This document shows positions 33,189 to 46,293 of a DNA stretch of 64,000 nt, one piece after another. The position numbers and the translations under genes are program-made. The number at the start of each line of letters is the position of its first letter. Positions within the stretch are counted from its first letter, which is position 1. The notes under the pieces were generated by a model that ran no database searches, had not been told where the DNA came from, and worked only from the letters and a program-made list of their open reading frames with translations. This DNA is from Lantana camara (Eukaryota > Streptophyta > Magnoliopsida > Lamiales > Verbenaceae), in the NCBI GenBank assembly GCA_037501455.1, contig CM074865.1, positions 20,902,501 to 20,966,500 of the forward strand, in the 5' to 3' direction.

Positions 33189-34598
33189 TGTTGAGAAACA
33201 GGAAAGTAAACGTAGCGGAAATTTAAAATTTTTTTCCAACAGTCGATCGTTTGTTTGCAATTTCTATTCCTAAACTATAGGGCATTCAAGAACTTATGAT
33301 AATTTGATGTTTCTTGAAATGTTTGAGCCTCCCACAAACATTCTTCAAGCGGTAAGTCCCTCTATCTCTTTTGAAACTTCAAGACTCCAAATTAGCAGCC
33401 CTCTAAAGAATAGTCCACACCAACCTCGATCACGAACAAAATAAGGATGCTAGTGATATATTTTGTGTTTAGGCTCTAGGATTTGTGTATAATAATTTGG
33501 AGTTAGAAAATTTGCTATCAATCTCAATGTGGGGTTCGAGCCCCACCCTTAAATAGTTAAGCGGGTTCGAACCCCTCTCCTATATAGGGAAGGAATTGTT
33601 TTCCTTCCTTGCATAAGATTTTTCTTACTTGATAAGAAACACTTTCTAGTTTGATGAAAACTCTATTTTAATCAACTTATCCACTAGAAACTCTATCTAA
33701 ACCATTTTAGATATTTTCACTTGATATTTATTTCATTCATAATTAATTACTTATTGGACCTTAATTCCAAATTTGAGCTTTATTAATAATTCACAATTAA
33801 ATCAAAGCCCGTTAAAAAATTAATCAAGATTAATTCACTACCTTGGCCAATGATACCTAGACGGAACATGAATAACTTATACGATAAGAGATCATCTTAA
33901 TACAGCAAGTGTAGGTCCTTTATTGATTCTCACATGCCTCCATGTGCCACTTTTGCAATCCCAATATAAGCCGTAATTCAGTTGTCCCGTACGACGTCCT
34001 TTTAAGCTTATACCTAAGACTACATAGTAAGCTCACACAAGGAATCAATGGAATCTCAAGTCTAAGGACTAATCAATCACATCATTGACTTGTGAGATAT
34101 TTTCTAATCTGGGAGTTTCTATTTCTATAAGTAGAAACTACCTTTCTCATTAAGGAATCTTCTCACGCGGGATACCTCAGTGCACCCATTCATAATGAAA
34201 GAGCACCCCTATATGCCACGCACGCATCAGTCATGCACTTTACACCCCATGAAACAAGGTGATCCTTCTTAAGGGTGTGATCACATGAGCACCCCTATAC
34301 AACACTTCCACTGTCTGTTGGACTCATAAACTCAGAGTGATTTCTAATCTAGTTTGTATAGTTAGGGCTCATTTCATGAATCACTTCACCTACGTGATTG
34401 AGTCATATAAGCTTGATAGATAAGAGTATTTCTTATGCATGCGCAATTAAAAGTAAACATACAATCAAATAAGAGCATATAAAGAAGTGTTATCGTATGA
34501 TCAAATCAGTTCATTTATTATTCAAAGATTATCTATGATTTACAAATGAAAGTACTAAGAGAATCATAATATCGGCTTTTAGGGCACTATTCTTAACA
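33189..34598. mobile_element. Solo LTR B nested in solo LTR A
   Basis: TGTTGAGAAACAGG at the left and GGGCACTATTCTTAACA at the right bound a 1,410-bp LTR. The target duplication CTCAC is exact (33184-33188 and 34599-34603). The sequence of A continues on both sides. B shares the family's internal blocks, including GCAAGTGTAGGTCC and CATGAAACAAGGTGATCC. Confidence 0.88.
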
Positions 34599-36294
34599 CT
34601 CACATGCCTTTATGTACCACTTTTGTAACCCCAACATAAGTCATAATTCAGGTGTCTCGAGAGACACCCTTTTAAGCCTATATTTAAGGTCACCTAGTTT
34701 GATCACACATGGCATCAATAGAATCTCAAGTCAAACGATTAATTACTCACGCCATTAACTTGTGAGAGGTTTCTTAATATCGGAGTCTCTACTTCTAGAA
34801 GTGGATACTTTCTTTCCCATTTAGGAATATTCTCATGCAAAACATTTCAGTGTACCCATTCTATCAATGAGCACCCTCGTGTATTGCATACACATTTACA
34901 ATGCACTCTGTCATCCCATGAAACAGGATGATCCCTTCTTAAGGACGCAATCCCACAAGCAATTCTCTATCGAGTCTAATCAACACTTCTACTGTTTGTT
35001 GGACTCATCGACTTGGAGTAAGTTCTAATGTAGCTTAGATTAGGGCTTGTTTCATGTGTCATTAACCCTAATGATAAAACCTTAAAATCTTGATGGATTA
35101 GGGGAATTCTACTACATGCACGCATAAAGGAAACACATAAAATATTTATTGCATATAAAGAAGTGTTTGACTATAATAATCAATCATATATTATTCAAAG
35201 ATTGACTGTGATACTTGAAAAATGCCAAAGCAGGTTTCATCGAATTGACTTTGTAAGGCACTATTTCCAACATAACTTATACAATTGGTATAAAAAAATA
35301 TTTTATGAATTTTAACATATAGACTTTAATTAAATTATCTCATGTTTATTAAGAAATTGAACTCGTATGTATGCCTTTGTGTTTTATTTATTATTAATTG
35401 CTCACCTTATATGTTGATTGGATATTTTGCGTAATTATGGGTGTTAGTTATTTGCTTAGACTAGTTTAGTTACTTGTTCTGCATGTTATATGACTTAAAG
35501 TATGTGCTTAATTGTTGAGCATGACAGAGTTAGTTGTTTTGCTTGATTTGATTATGTTCGAGTGTGTTCAATGGCCACTTATCATACATACCCTCGAATT
35601 GTGTGTTTACTCATTACATGGGGATATTAATTATGCACATGAACATTTCCCCATGTGTCATATTTTGCTTGTGCTTCTGTAGATAATTGAATGTCCCTTA
35701 CATGACCGTGATCATTAACTTTAACATGCCTAATTATCCTTATGTGCTCTTAGATAGTTTCAATCGTACTTCAAATGTCTATTTTCTCCCATACGTGCCT
35801 TCGAGTACGATTACGTGCTTAATTGCTAATACATAACCTCGGTGCTTATGTGTATAGCATCCTATGCTCTCAATTACATGCCTCACATCACAAATTCTGT
35901 TATTGCTCAGATACATGCACGTCTAGCATTCATTTGCATTGTTGTGCGCCTATGTATTTCATCTTTGAGTTTAAGTCCTACGTTTTGTGTTCAGTTGGTG
36001 CAGGTGCACTAGTGTGGTGATAAGTTAGTCGTATAGGTTCCGGGGTGAACCATTTACTTTGTCTTTAGCCTTATTCGATATCAGGTGAGGTATTCTTCTT
36101 TTTAGTTAAGCGGCCTATGACCCTATGCTTGTTTTCAAGCCTGCATGCGACGTATTTATTACTTATACATATATAATTATTTGATATTTATTTTATGGAT
36201 TTGATTTGAAAGGTTTTGACTATAAAAACTACGTACAAGCATATGTAAGCTTATTTTGATCTCGTTGAAGTTTGACAACGTTAAACTATGCTCT

Positions 36295-38217
36295 TGTTGG
36301 AAAACACGAATCAGAAAGCAGCGGAATTTAAAAAAATTTTCCAACAAAAGGACCTTGAACTCGCAATCGTGTAACCAAATTCGTATAGATAGAAAACTTA
36401 CTTTTCTTTTATTCTTTCTTGAAGCGTTTCAAGCCACCCAAGAACGCTCTTCTCGCGGCTTGATCCCCTCTCCTTTGGTAAAGCTCGAATCTTCAAACTT
36501 CTAACTTGAAGTCTCTAGAGAAAGTCCACCAACTTGATCACAATCTAACTAGTAAGGATGTTAGTTCTCTAGTTAGTGTTTAGGCTTAACCTAGGGTTTA
36601 ATTTAATCTTGGAGAAAGGAAGGTGTTCAACACATGAACCAAGAATTGTCAATTAGCTCTAAAGGGGAGCATGAGCTCCCCTATATATAGGAAAGGAGAG
36701 GGGCGGGCGAACCTAGTCCTAATGGACAAAGGATTTGGTCCCTCTCTCTCCTATTACTTGATCATCAAGTATTTTCCAACTTTGACTTTGAATTCTAATT
36801 CTAGTCAACTTTTAAGAGAGCTAAAAATATCCAAACTATTTTTGGATAATTTTATACTTTATTTATTATAAAATAAATAACTTATTTTTATCTAATTAAT
36901 TAACTAGATTATTTTCTCCAAAATTAGACTTTCTTTTTAATTCAAAATTAAACCAAAGTCTATTAAATAATTAACACATTAATTATTTAACATCACATAA
37001 TCACGTGTGGCACACGTGTCTTAATGACACGTGTCCAATCACGTGAGCCACACGTGTGATTTCACACGTGTGAAACCCCTTAGGCTCGATTAACTCGTTT
37101 AATCATTTTTAAGCCTCAACTCATGTAACCAAGTTGTTGTGTGTGACCCTCTAGGTTCTCAATTCAATTAGCAGTGACCCCAATTAATTAATTCACTAAT
37201 TAATTAATCAGTCCACAGATTAAACGACCATAGTCTAGCAACAGGTGTTTAACCCCTAGCTGAATTGGAATGTTCGGATTCGACAGAACCTTTAAGTCAT
37301 TGATTCATGTGAGATACAATCCTCCTACTTACTATCTCTCAACCAAGATCTAGGGCAAGGGAATAATCAGAACCCTAATAATCCGGTCTTAAAGCTAAGT
37401 GCATTTCATATCCATTTGATCTCAATCCAAGAAACCCTTTTCTTGATGTCTTGATCTACTGCCTTGGCCAAGGACTCCATATGGCATATGAATGACTTAC
37501 ACAATAAGAGATCACCTTGCAAATGCAAGTGTAGGTCCTTTCTTGATTCTCATTCACTTTCATGAATCACTTGTGCAGCCCCAGCATAAGCCTTGAATCA
37601 GTTGTCTAAGGCGACACCCTTTAAAGCTTATACCTAAGACTACAGAGTTAACTCATAAAGTGACAAGGAACCTCAAGTCTAAGGATCACTTAATCACATC
37701 AATGACTCGTGAGATATTTCCTAATCTGGAAGTTTCCATTTCCTGAAATATAAACTTCCTTTCCGATTTAGGAATCTTCTCACACGGGGCACCTCAGTGA
37801 ACTTACTTATTAAAGTAAGCACCCTCATGTATCACGCACGTATCAACTATACACTTTGCACCTCCATGAAACAAGGTGGTCCTTCTTAAGGGCGTGATCC
37901 CACAAGCAAGCCTTAGAGGAGTCAGGTTGACACTCCCACTGTCTGTAGGACTCATCGGCTTGGAGTATTTTACTAATCATGACTTATGTGATATAGGGCT
38001 CGTTTCATGAACCATTTCACCTAAATGGTAGAGTCCTAAAGTCATCAGGATTAGGGGAGTTCTCATACATGCACAGCTAAAGTAAACGCATACCAAACAA
38101 GAGCATATAAAGAAGTGTTGCCTAAATTCGTTATTTCATTCAAAGATTGTTTGTGATACCAGGAAAGTCCCAAAACGGATTATGACTAATCGGCTTTCTA
38201 GGGCACTATTCCTAACA
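36295..38217 (-). repeat. 3' LTR (left) of the copia-like element
   Basis: This 1,923-bp LTR runs TGTTGGAAAACACG to CACTATTCCTAACA. It differs from the right LTR by about eight substitutions and lacks a 15-bp piece (next to AATTAATTAACTAG, near 36893). It includes three close ACACGTGT palindromes between 37006 and 37070. Confidence 0.92.
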
Positions 38218-38232
38218 ATCTCCCACTTGCCC
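38218..38232 (-). other. Polypurine tract
   Basis: On the minus strand GGGCAAGTGGGAGAT stands directly before the LTR start TGTTAGGAATAG, the usual pattern for copia elements. Confidence 0.8.
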
Positions 38233-41200
38233 GTAAAAGCCATTTAGGTACTCTAAGTCCCATCTTCTCAAGATGCACTTTGAGAGCCTATTGACTTTGG
38301 GCATTTCCAAAGTGGATCTGCTATATTCTCTGCTGATGTGACCCTCTTGTTTACACATCTCTTAGGAAACACCTTTTCCTTATAAAGTGATTCGTAATCA
38401 CGTGTTCAGTCTCTTGGTGAGGTCTTGGTTCTCTAACTTGAGCAACCATCCATTTTATCATACAATATGATAAAGGAGTTGTTTCATGCTAGGAACTTCA
38501 TCTAACCAGTTAGATGGAGTTTCTTACCCAAACACTTAACTTAGCGTTATATAATACGACTAAGTTCTCAACTACGATAGTCGAGTTTTGCAATGTTCGT
38601 CCTTGGAACCCCTTTCCAACACATTGTATTACCATTCTGGTAGAAGTCGTATCCTTTCAATGATTTCATAATCATCTATGTTTGATGAACGGTTACATCA
38701 AATATCCTTCTAACAACAAGATCTTTTGGGCTCTGTAAATTAATACATATCCTCATTTCTTCTCAAGTACTCTGAGGACATCCTTTACAGAAATCTAATG
38801 ACCTTCTCTGAGGTCATATTAGATTCGGCCTACTACGCTTAGTGTTGCGCTATATCTAATTTAGTACATAACTTTTCATACATTAGGCACCCTTTCACTT
38901 AAAGGGATTTTGGACATTCTAACTTTCTTAAAGTTATCTTAGGACATATACTCTTCAAAAGAGATGTTCCATTGTCCATACTAAACTCCTTTTAGTATTA
39001 TGGTTATGTACTCGTTTTGTGATAATCCTTTTATTCTCTTAGATCTATCTTCTATAGATCTGAATGTCGAGAATATAGGATAATCACTAAGATCTTTCAT
39101 GTCAAATTGTTTCTTAAACAAGAATTGGTAACTTTCACGTCATCCTTGACATTCCTAATGAGAAGGATGTCGTTTTTCTAAAGAACCAAAAATTGACTCT
39201 TACATCACTAACTTTCTTATGTACACTTTTGAGACTTATTCGACTTCCATCTGTGTCAAACGATTTGACTATCCTATGAAATCGAATTGTCTAACTCCTA
39301 GAAGCCTTTATCAATCCACAGATTGACTTTAGGGATTTGCATACCTTATGTATACTCCCACTGAGTATGAGATTTATAGAAATACCTTATTTCAGTCTCT
39401 TTCAATCTCATATTTGAACAAGATAGTTCTTATATTCATTTATCATATCTCATAGTCAGAATATGAGGATGTGGTAAACATAATCCAAATGGACTTTTGC
39501 ATTTCAATCGTCAAGAAGGTTGTAATGCTTTCCATTTACTCGAAGCTCCACGAGCTTGATCCTATCAGGTGGATCAACCAAGGTCAAAACTTGGTTTGAG
39601 TATATGGAATCCATATTAGATTTCAAGGCTTGCTTATACTACTCAGATTCCAAATCTGACAGCGTCTCCTCTTCAAGTAATTCCTTAGCTATCTAGGAAC
39701 GCGTTCTAAACACGTCTTAAGAGAAGGGTTTCACACGTGTACATACTCTAAAATTTGGCTAAATTTTATCAGATGGGCTCGTTTCTTCTATATGTGGCGT
39801 GGATATTTATCCTCAAATTTCTTTGAGGTCTGCTTGCTTGTCTTTCTTCTTCTATAGGAACGATTCCTTAAGAAAGATACATTCCTTGAGACAAACAACC
39901 TTTGTCTAAGGGAATTGCAGAAACGATATTCAATATCGTTGTATAAACTTGAACTCATTTCAAACTTATCTCCCACTATCCTCTTCACTTAAGAGGATTC
40001 TACTAAATTCTTGGATAAGAATAATTAGGGAATTTAATATGCCACATTGCATAGTGCAACTTAAGGACTGATTTTGGAAGGTACTAAATTCAAAATCTCT
40101 AACTGCATATTCTGGGAGTTTATCCCTAGAATGATTATAAGTCAGTAAAGCTTGCTATGGAATGGACCATGTTGCATTAGGTTTCATTCCCTCATTCAGA
40201 AACACTAAGGTGTTCTCGAATTAGTTTACTGAGAGATAATCCTATTATCTCTAAGATGACTAAGGAATTAGTTACTAAGATATTGGCTATCTCGATCATA
40301 TCGATTTACCTATAACTTATGACTACTTCGGTTCCTAACCTCCTTTTGAAATTCCAAGAATTTCATATAAGTTTCGAATTTGTACTTTAACAAGTACATT
40401 CATTCATAATGATTAAACTGACGATTGTATCTAGTGCTTACATTAAGCATCTTACACTCATCAGCATGGATCGAAATCCACTATAATTTTGGAACGTTCC
40501 ATGTTTCACCTAAACAATGTTCCGGGAACGTTTTTCCCTTTGAGATAGGATTCACAGGAAGTCAACTCTATAGGTTCATTTTCGAAAAAATGATCCTAAG
40601 ATGTCTAACTTGCTAATCCTTTTATATCTCAACGTTCCAAAGTAATTCGAAGCTTTGTCATCTCACTTACTTTTGTTATCTCGTTGTATGTTCAGAACAT
40701 TAGTGCCTTGAGTCTTTGCACAACGGATTATGCAGAATTGACTCAAGACTAGTGAATTCTATTCCTAGTAGAATTACTAAACGAGGTAACATTTCAGAGT
40801 ACTCATACTCTTCGCAGTTCCCTTTCAAAGTCCTTATTTGCTACCATAGAAGCAAACGTCCTATTTGATCTCTAGTGTCTTTTGGGCGCACCCTTTACAT
40901 GCCCCTCCATTGGGCTCTTAAGGGTTTCTTCTTCTTTAGGCGTTCAAGCCTTTAACTTAGGGAGTTTAGAAGAAGAATTAACCATCTCAACCTTTTATTC
41001 CTTCTCAAGGATGCTCTCAACCATTATCAACTAAATGATTAACTATGCTACATTAGCATCATTCTAGTTGAGCATAAAGGGTTTGAATGATGGTGGAAGC
41101 AATGTAAGCAATCAGTGCATTGAGAACTCTTTTCTCAGTTAATGATCGAGACCGCAAGATCTTCAAATAAGATCTTTAGACCTTGTTCATGTGCACTTGT

Positions 41201-41689
41201 TTCCTCATTTGGAATATTGAATGATTCCACAATGTTATACCTTGTAACATTTTTATGAGGTGGTTCAATTGCTCTTAAGTGGTTTGGAGAAATTCATTCA
41301 CCTCAGATTGCTTCTCTTTTGGCCCGGGTCGAATTTTCATAATTGAAAACTTCGCCCTTTAGAGAACACCTTTCTCTATTCGGAATCTAAAACGAATTTT
41401 AGGATCCAAAGCCAATTTAGAGTTAGTTAGGACTTAGTCAACTCTTTTGACTTAAGGATGGATACGAATGGGTTTGCATTTCATATTGTAGAGAATCACA
41501 GAACTACAACCTAAATGCTAAGCAGAGAACTAGGTGAGCATGCTGAATTATAACGATATACAAAAGATAAGGTCTTTAATCTAATGTAGCTCCCACTGTT
41601 TTTCAAAGATCTATAATTCCCAAAGATCTAAGAGGAACACGTTTCCCAATGGGTACTAAGATCCCAAGCATTTTACCTCGAACCCACGA

Positions 41690-42003
41690 CTCGCGGACAT
41701 TCTAAGTAAGAACCCTAGGTAGGTACAACTTACCAATTCTAACACCTTTAGAACTCTTAGTAATTGTTTTTGCATCACCTATCTTTCAATATGGACCCAC
41801 GACTCGTGCGACATCCATATTTACTTAGGCGTTAAGCTAGACCCATCAATCATAAGATCATGACCAAAACTTAGTTTGAACGACCCACGACTCGTGGACA
41901 TCGCCCTTGCTAAAATTGACCACGAAATATTGATCATTTAAAATGATTAATTAGGTAACTAAGAACTAATAAGCTCCACTAGCTATCCCACGACTCGCGG
42001 ACA
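41690..42003. repeat. Four dispersed copies of a CCCACGACTCG motif
   Basis: CCCACGACTCGCGGACAT or close variants occur near 41692, 41798, 41885 and 41987, about 85-105 bp apart. The spacers are unrelated, so this is not a simple tandem repeat or a CRISPR array. Confidence 0.85.
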
Positions 42004-43135
42004 ATAACTAGCTTTACTTACTAAACTTAAAACCTATTGATGGAATGCTAGGAATTTAATTCAAAATTTACATCTCGAATTAAACACCTATTTGTTCGAA
42101 ATTAGCTTAATATTTAATGGGAATTTTTCGAATCAACCGGAGAGTTGTCCGGTTCGACCTCACCAACATATATGTTATCCAATTTTATTAGTCTTGATTA
42201 ATGCAAGTACACTTAAATGCATTTCAAACAAGCACATAAACAGATAACATGTCCTAGCATGATACTAACATGTAATGATCATGGGTTCTACCTATCTTAT
42301 GCGTGATATGTGGGAGCCACTCCACAATCACAAGTTCTAACATACATGTCACATAAACAGTTCAAATCACATAAGGGAAAGCAGTAACAAAATACGAGCC
42401 CTATCTCTATTACATTTAACAATTGAGATTCCCCTCCCTAACATTTTGAGGGGTCTTCACTTATGGCCTCCTTGTTACTTGAATGTGGTCCATCTTACTC
42501 CATGGGTGCATTGTCTCCAAAATGAAAATAAAACCTCACCACCTATCTCTACTCTCAAATTACAATAGAAAGAAAAAGACATAAAGTAATAAGGCTCAAT
42601 CTTCATATTGGCCTTAGACAATTACACGGGGCATACCCCGGCCTCAAAAACAGTAATATGGAAAGCCACATAATAAATCACATAACAGTATGCACATAAG
42701 TGAGGCTCCAACCTCAATTGAAAAACGCAACTATAGGGCTCCAACCCCAATTTAAACCATCCATGTGCATAAATTAAAATCATACATAGATCTAAACCCA
42801 TGATCACCTAACATGCTTTTACAAGAATTTAAATTTAACCAATAAATTAAAATTCTCGCTTTAAGCTCTAATAGCTTAAAACACGACTTGATGCGAGTCT
42901 TATTTATAAAAGTTTTCAATAAATCCCAAATTACCAAAACAAATAAAATTCCAATTAATTTCTGAAAATTAATAATTTTATCAAAGATGTATTTTCCCAA
43001 AATATAAACCGCTTCAATTTCTCAAAAATCCCAATTTTAAGTTTTATTCAAAAATTAAAAATAAATATTCAAAAATAAAATTTTTTAAAATTAAAATAAA
43101 AAATTGGGACTGGATTGCACGAAACACAAAAGGGC

Positions 43136-43500
43136 CGGATCACGAAAACGGGGCCCTAGCGCGAAACGGGGCGCAGCGTCGCAAGCGCGCGCGGACGCGC
43201 ACGGCATGCGCGCACAGCGCCCGGCCAAGGCCAGGCGAGTGCGCGCACTGCACGCGCATGCCGCGCGCCTAGCGCGCGCGCGCCCTGCTGGGCGGTGGGC
43301 GGCCAGTCTCGGCCGCCCGCGCGCCCGGGAGGCTCCCTCACAGGCGTGCGGGAGGAGCTGGGCGGCTGGCCGGTCTGTCCCGGCCAGGCCTGGGCGGTGA
43401 CGGGGCGCGCCCGGGAGGGCCTCCCGCACGGTTGCGGGAGGGTGGCGCGCGACGCCTTCGCGCGCGGGGTTTCGCGTGTTCGTCGTGATCCGGGTTTTCG
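43136..43500. other. GC-rich, CpG-dense island in the leader of the copia-like element
   Basis: In a strongly AT-rich neighbourhood these 365 bp are very rich in G, C and the dinucleotides CG and GC (for example GCGCGCGCGGACGCGCACGG-like runs). Open frames on both strands (43091-43657) overlap each other and arise from the lack of AT-rich stops; none resembles a protein. It lies 250-600 bp from the primer site, in the untranslated leader on the element's own strand. Confidence 0.85.
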
Positions 43501-43747
43501 TTTCGTGTTTTCGTTCAAAAGCAAAACCAATCCAAGAAATCCAAAAACAGTTTATACAGTTTCAAATCTAAAATTGTTTTTCAAAATTAAATTTTATAAA
43601 AACCAATTTTCAGAAACTTTCAGGAAAAAATACAGTTTCGTAATTCAGGCTTTCTAAAACAATTACAAATACTCAATCGCATCAAGCCTAAGAATTTCTA
43701 CCAAATTCAGTATAATTGAGGCGAATCAGAAACACGATTAACGAGGT

Positions 43748-43760
43748 GGCTCTGATACCA
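43748..43760 (-). other. Primer binding site (tRNA-Met)
   Basis: The minus strand reads TGGTATCAGAGCC two bases inside the right LTR. Confidence 0.85.
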
Positions 43761-43762
43761 CT

Positions 43763-45700
43763 TGTTGGAAAACACGAATCAGAAAGCAGCGGAATTTAAA
43801 AAAATTTTCCAACAAAAGGACCTTGAACTCGCAATCGTGTAACCAAATTCGTATAGATAGAAAACTTACTTTTCTTTTATTCTTTCTTGAAGCGTTTCAA
43901 GCCACCCAAGAACGCTCTTCTCGCGGCTTGATCCCCTCTCCTTTGGTAAAGCTCGAATCTTCAAACTTCTAACTTGAAGTCTCTAGAGAAAGTCCACCAA
44001 CTTGATCACAATCTAACTAGTAAGGATGCTAGTTCTCTAGTTAGTGTTTAGGCTTAACCTAGGGTTTAATTTAATCTTGGAGAAAGGAAGGTGTTCAACA
44101 CATGAACCAAGAATTGTCAATTAGCTCTAAAGGGGAGCATGAGCTCCCCTATATATAGGAAAGGAGAGGGGCGGCCGAACCTAGTCCTAATGGACAAAGG
44201 ATTTGGTCCCTCTCTCTCCTATTACTTGATCATCAAGTATTTTCCAACTTTGACTTTGAATTCTAATTCTAGTCAACTTTTAAGAGAGCTAAAAATATCC
44301 AAACTATTTTTGGATAATTTTATACTTTATTTATTATAAAATAAATAACTTATTTTTATCTAATTAATTAATTCGTAATTAATTAACTAGATTATTTTCT
44401 CCAAAATTAGACTTTCTTTTTAATTCAAAATTAAACCAAAGTCTATTAAATAATTAACACATTAATTATTTAACATCACATAATCACGTGTGGCACACGT
44501 GTCTTAATGACACGTGTCCAATCACGTGAGCCACACGTGTGATTTCACACGTGTGAAACCCCTTAGGGTCGATTAACTCGTTTAATCATTTTTAAGCCTC
44601 AACTCATGTAACCAAGTTGTTGTGTGTGACCCTCTAGGTTCTCAATTCAATTAGCAGTGACCCCAATTAATTAATTCACTAATTAATTAATCAGTCCACA
44701 GATTAAACGACCATAGTCTAGCAACAGGTGTTTAACCCCTAGCTGAATTGGAATGTTCGGATTCGACAGAACCTTTAAGTCATTGATTCATGTGAGATAC
44801 AATCCTCCTACTTACTATCTCTCAACCAAGATCTAGGGCAAGGGAATAATCAGAACCCTAATAATCCGGTCTTAAAGCTAAGTGCATTTCATATCCATTT
44901 GATCTCAATCCAAGAAACCCTTTTCTTGATGTCTTGATCTACTGCCTTGGTCAAGGACTCCATATGGCATATGAATGACTTACACAATAAGAGATCACCT
45001 TGCAAATGCAAGTGTAGGTCCTTTCTTGATTCTCATTCACTTTCATGAATCACTTGTGCAGCCCCAGCATAAGCCTTGAATCAGTTATCTAAGGCGACAC
45101 CCTTTAAAGCTTATACCTAAGACTACAGAGTTAACTCATAAAGTGACAAGGAACCTCAAGTCTAAGGATCACTTAATCACATCAATGACTCGTGAGATAT
45201 TTCCTAATCTGGAAGTTTCCATTTCCTGAAATATAAACTTCCTTTCCCATTTAGGAATCTTCTCACACGGGGCACCTCAGTGAACTTACTTATTAAAGTA
45301 AGCACCCTCATGTATCACGCACGTATCAACTATACACTTTGCACCTCCATGAAACAGGGTGGTCCTTCTTAAGGGCGTGATCCCACAAGCAAGCCTTAGA
45401 GGAGTCAGGTTGACACTCCCACTGTCTGTAGGACTCATCGGCTTGGAGTATTTTACTAATCATGACTTATGTGATATAGGGCTCGTTTCATGAACCATTT
45501 CACCTAAATGGTAGAGTCCTAAAGTCATCAGGATTAGGGGAGTTCTCATACATGCACAGCTAAAGTAAACGCATACCAAACAAGAGCATATAAAGAAGTG
45601 TTGCCTAAATTCGTTATTTCATTCAAAGATTGTCTGTGATACCAGGAAAGTCCCAAAACGGATTATGACTAATCGGCTTTCTAGGGCACTATTCCTAACA
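43763..45700 (-). repeat. 5' LTR (right) of the copia-like element
   Basis: This 1,938-bp LTR is almost identical to 36295-38217 and has an extra 15 bp (ATTCGTAATTAATTA, near 44370). A CTATATATAG box lies at about 44149-44158 with matching position in the left copy (36681). Confidence 0.92.
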
Positions 45701-46293
45701 CTGATCATAAGCGATACCCTGTATACGATCCGGAGGGATATGATCAGCATAAGATTGTTGCAAGGTACAGTACGAATGATAAGTTATGATATTATATGAT
45801 ACGCATGTAGAAGGTTAAAATAAGTTATGATTCTGAATTAAAGAATCTGAGATAAGTTAGGTTCGGAGGTTGTGATTAAGGAATCTCGAGGCTGTATTGG
45901 GTCGTCAAGTACTATTTTTGTGTACAGTTCTCCACTTTGAGATATCTCACGCGACTCAACGAGAAAGGAGAGACGAAGTATTCTTGAGTTGGTGATAACC
46001 CTATCAAAGGATGGGGTAGGAGTCATGAGCCCCGACTTTGTACAAACCTAAGAAATAGAAGGAGAGAGGTGCACACTCTCTCTATTCTATGGTGTATGAG
46101 GTTGGATTGTTTATATTTTATGTTTGTGTGCGATATGTTCAAGGAGTAAGGTTGGAGATGGCTAGCACCCACCGAGCTTTACGTTATATTTTGTTATGGT
46201 CTGTGAAATGGGAATAGATTTGAATAAGTAAGATAAAATTTGGATTCGTTTTGATAAGTTGAGATAAGATAAGTTTAAGATTTACAAGCTATG

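Larger units (their letters stand above)
31572..35272. mobile_element. Solo LTR A, split by solo LTR B
   Basis: It starts TGTTGGAAAAACG and ends CTATTTCCAACA, with an exact target duplication TAACT (31567-31571 and 35273-35277). Without the nested LTR and its 5-bp copy it is about 2.29 kb. Its motifs (GCAAGTGTAGGTCC, CATGAAACAGGATGATCC, AAGAAGTGTTTGA) place it in the same broad family as the LTRs at 36295 and 43763. No internal genes exist. Confidence 0.85.
38233..43747 (-). pseudogene. Decayed copia polyprotein and leader region
   Basis: Translation relics are visible only on the minus strand across stops. VTSAENIADPL near 38310-38340, at the very end of the internal region, is the C-terminal RNase H signature of copia. 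Near 38740-38880 a further relic aligns in order with the RT-RNase H linker (TKLDIA, then a VLRVLEK-like piece). No motif of RT or integrase is intact. From about 41600 to 43747 I see no coding trace; this would be the gag end and leader. Short frames at 39788, 40425, 42622 and 42752 are not credible genes. Confidence 0.6.
36295..45700 (-). mobile_element. Copia-like LTR element, minus strand, decayed interior
   Basis: Two long LTRs (36295-38217 and 43763-45700) flank 5.5 kb. Minus-strand polarity is shown by a polypurine tract next to the left LTR and a tRNA-Met primer site next to the right LTR. The flanks differ (GCTCT left, CTGAT right), so I see no target duplication. Almost no open frame remains in the interior, although the LTRs are nearly identical. 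Confidence 0.85.

Noticed and set aside
36671..36871. Near-identical 66-codon frames at 36671 and 44139
   Set aside because: They are the same stretch of the two LTRs of one element; the frame is short and the repeat explains the conservation.
41690..42003. Regular repeat with unique spacers, resembling a CRISPR array
   Set aside because: This is plant nuclear DNA; the motif is short and variable, spacers are 70-90 bp, and no cas genes exist.
43091..43657. Four overlapping long frames on both strands (about 98-124 codons)
   Set aside because: They arise from the GC-rich block, where AT-rich stop codons are rare. They overlap in several frames, are Arg/Ala/Pro-rich and match no family.
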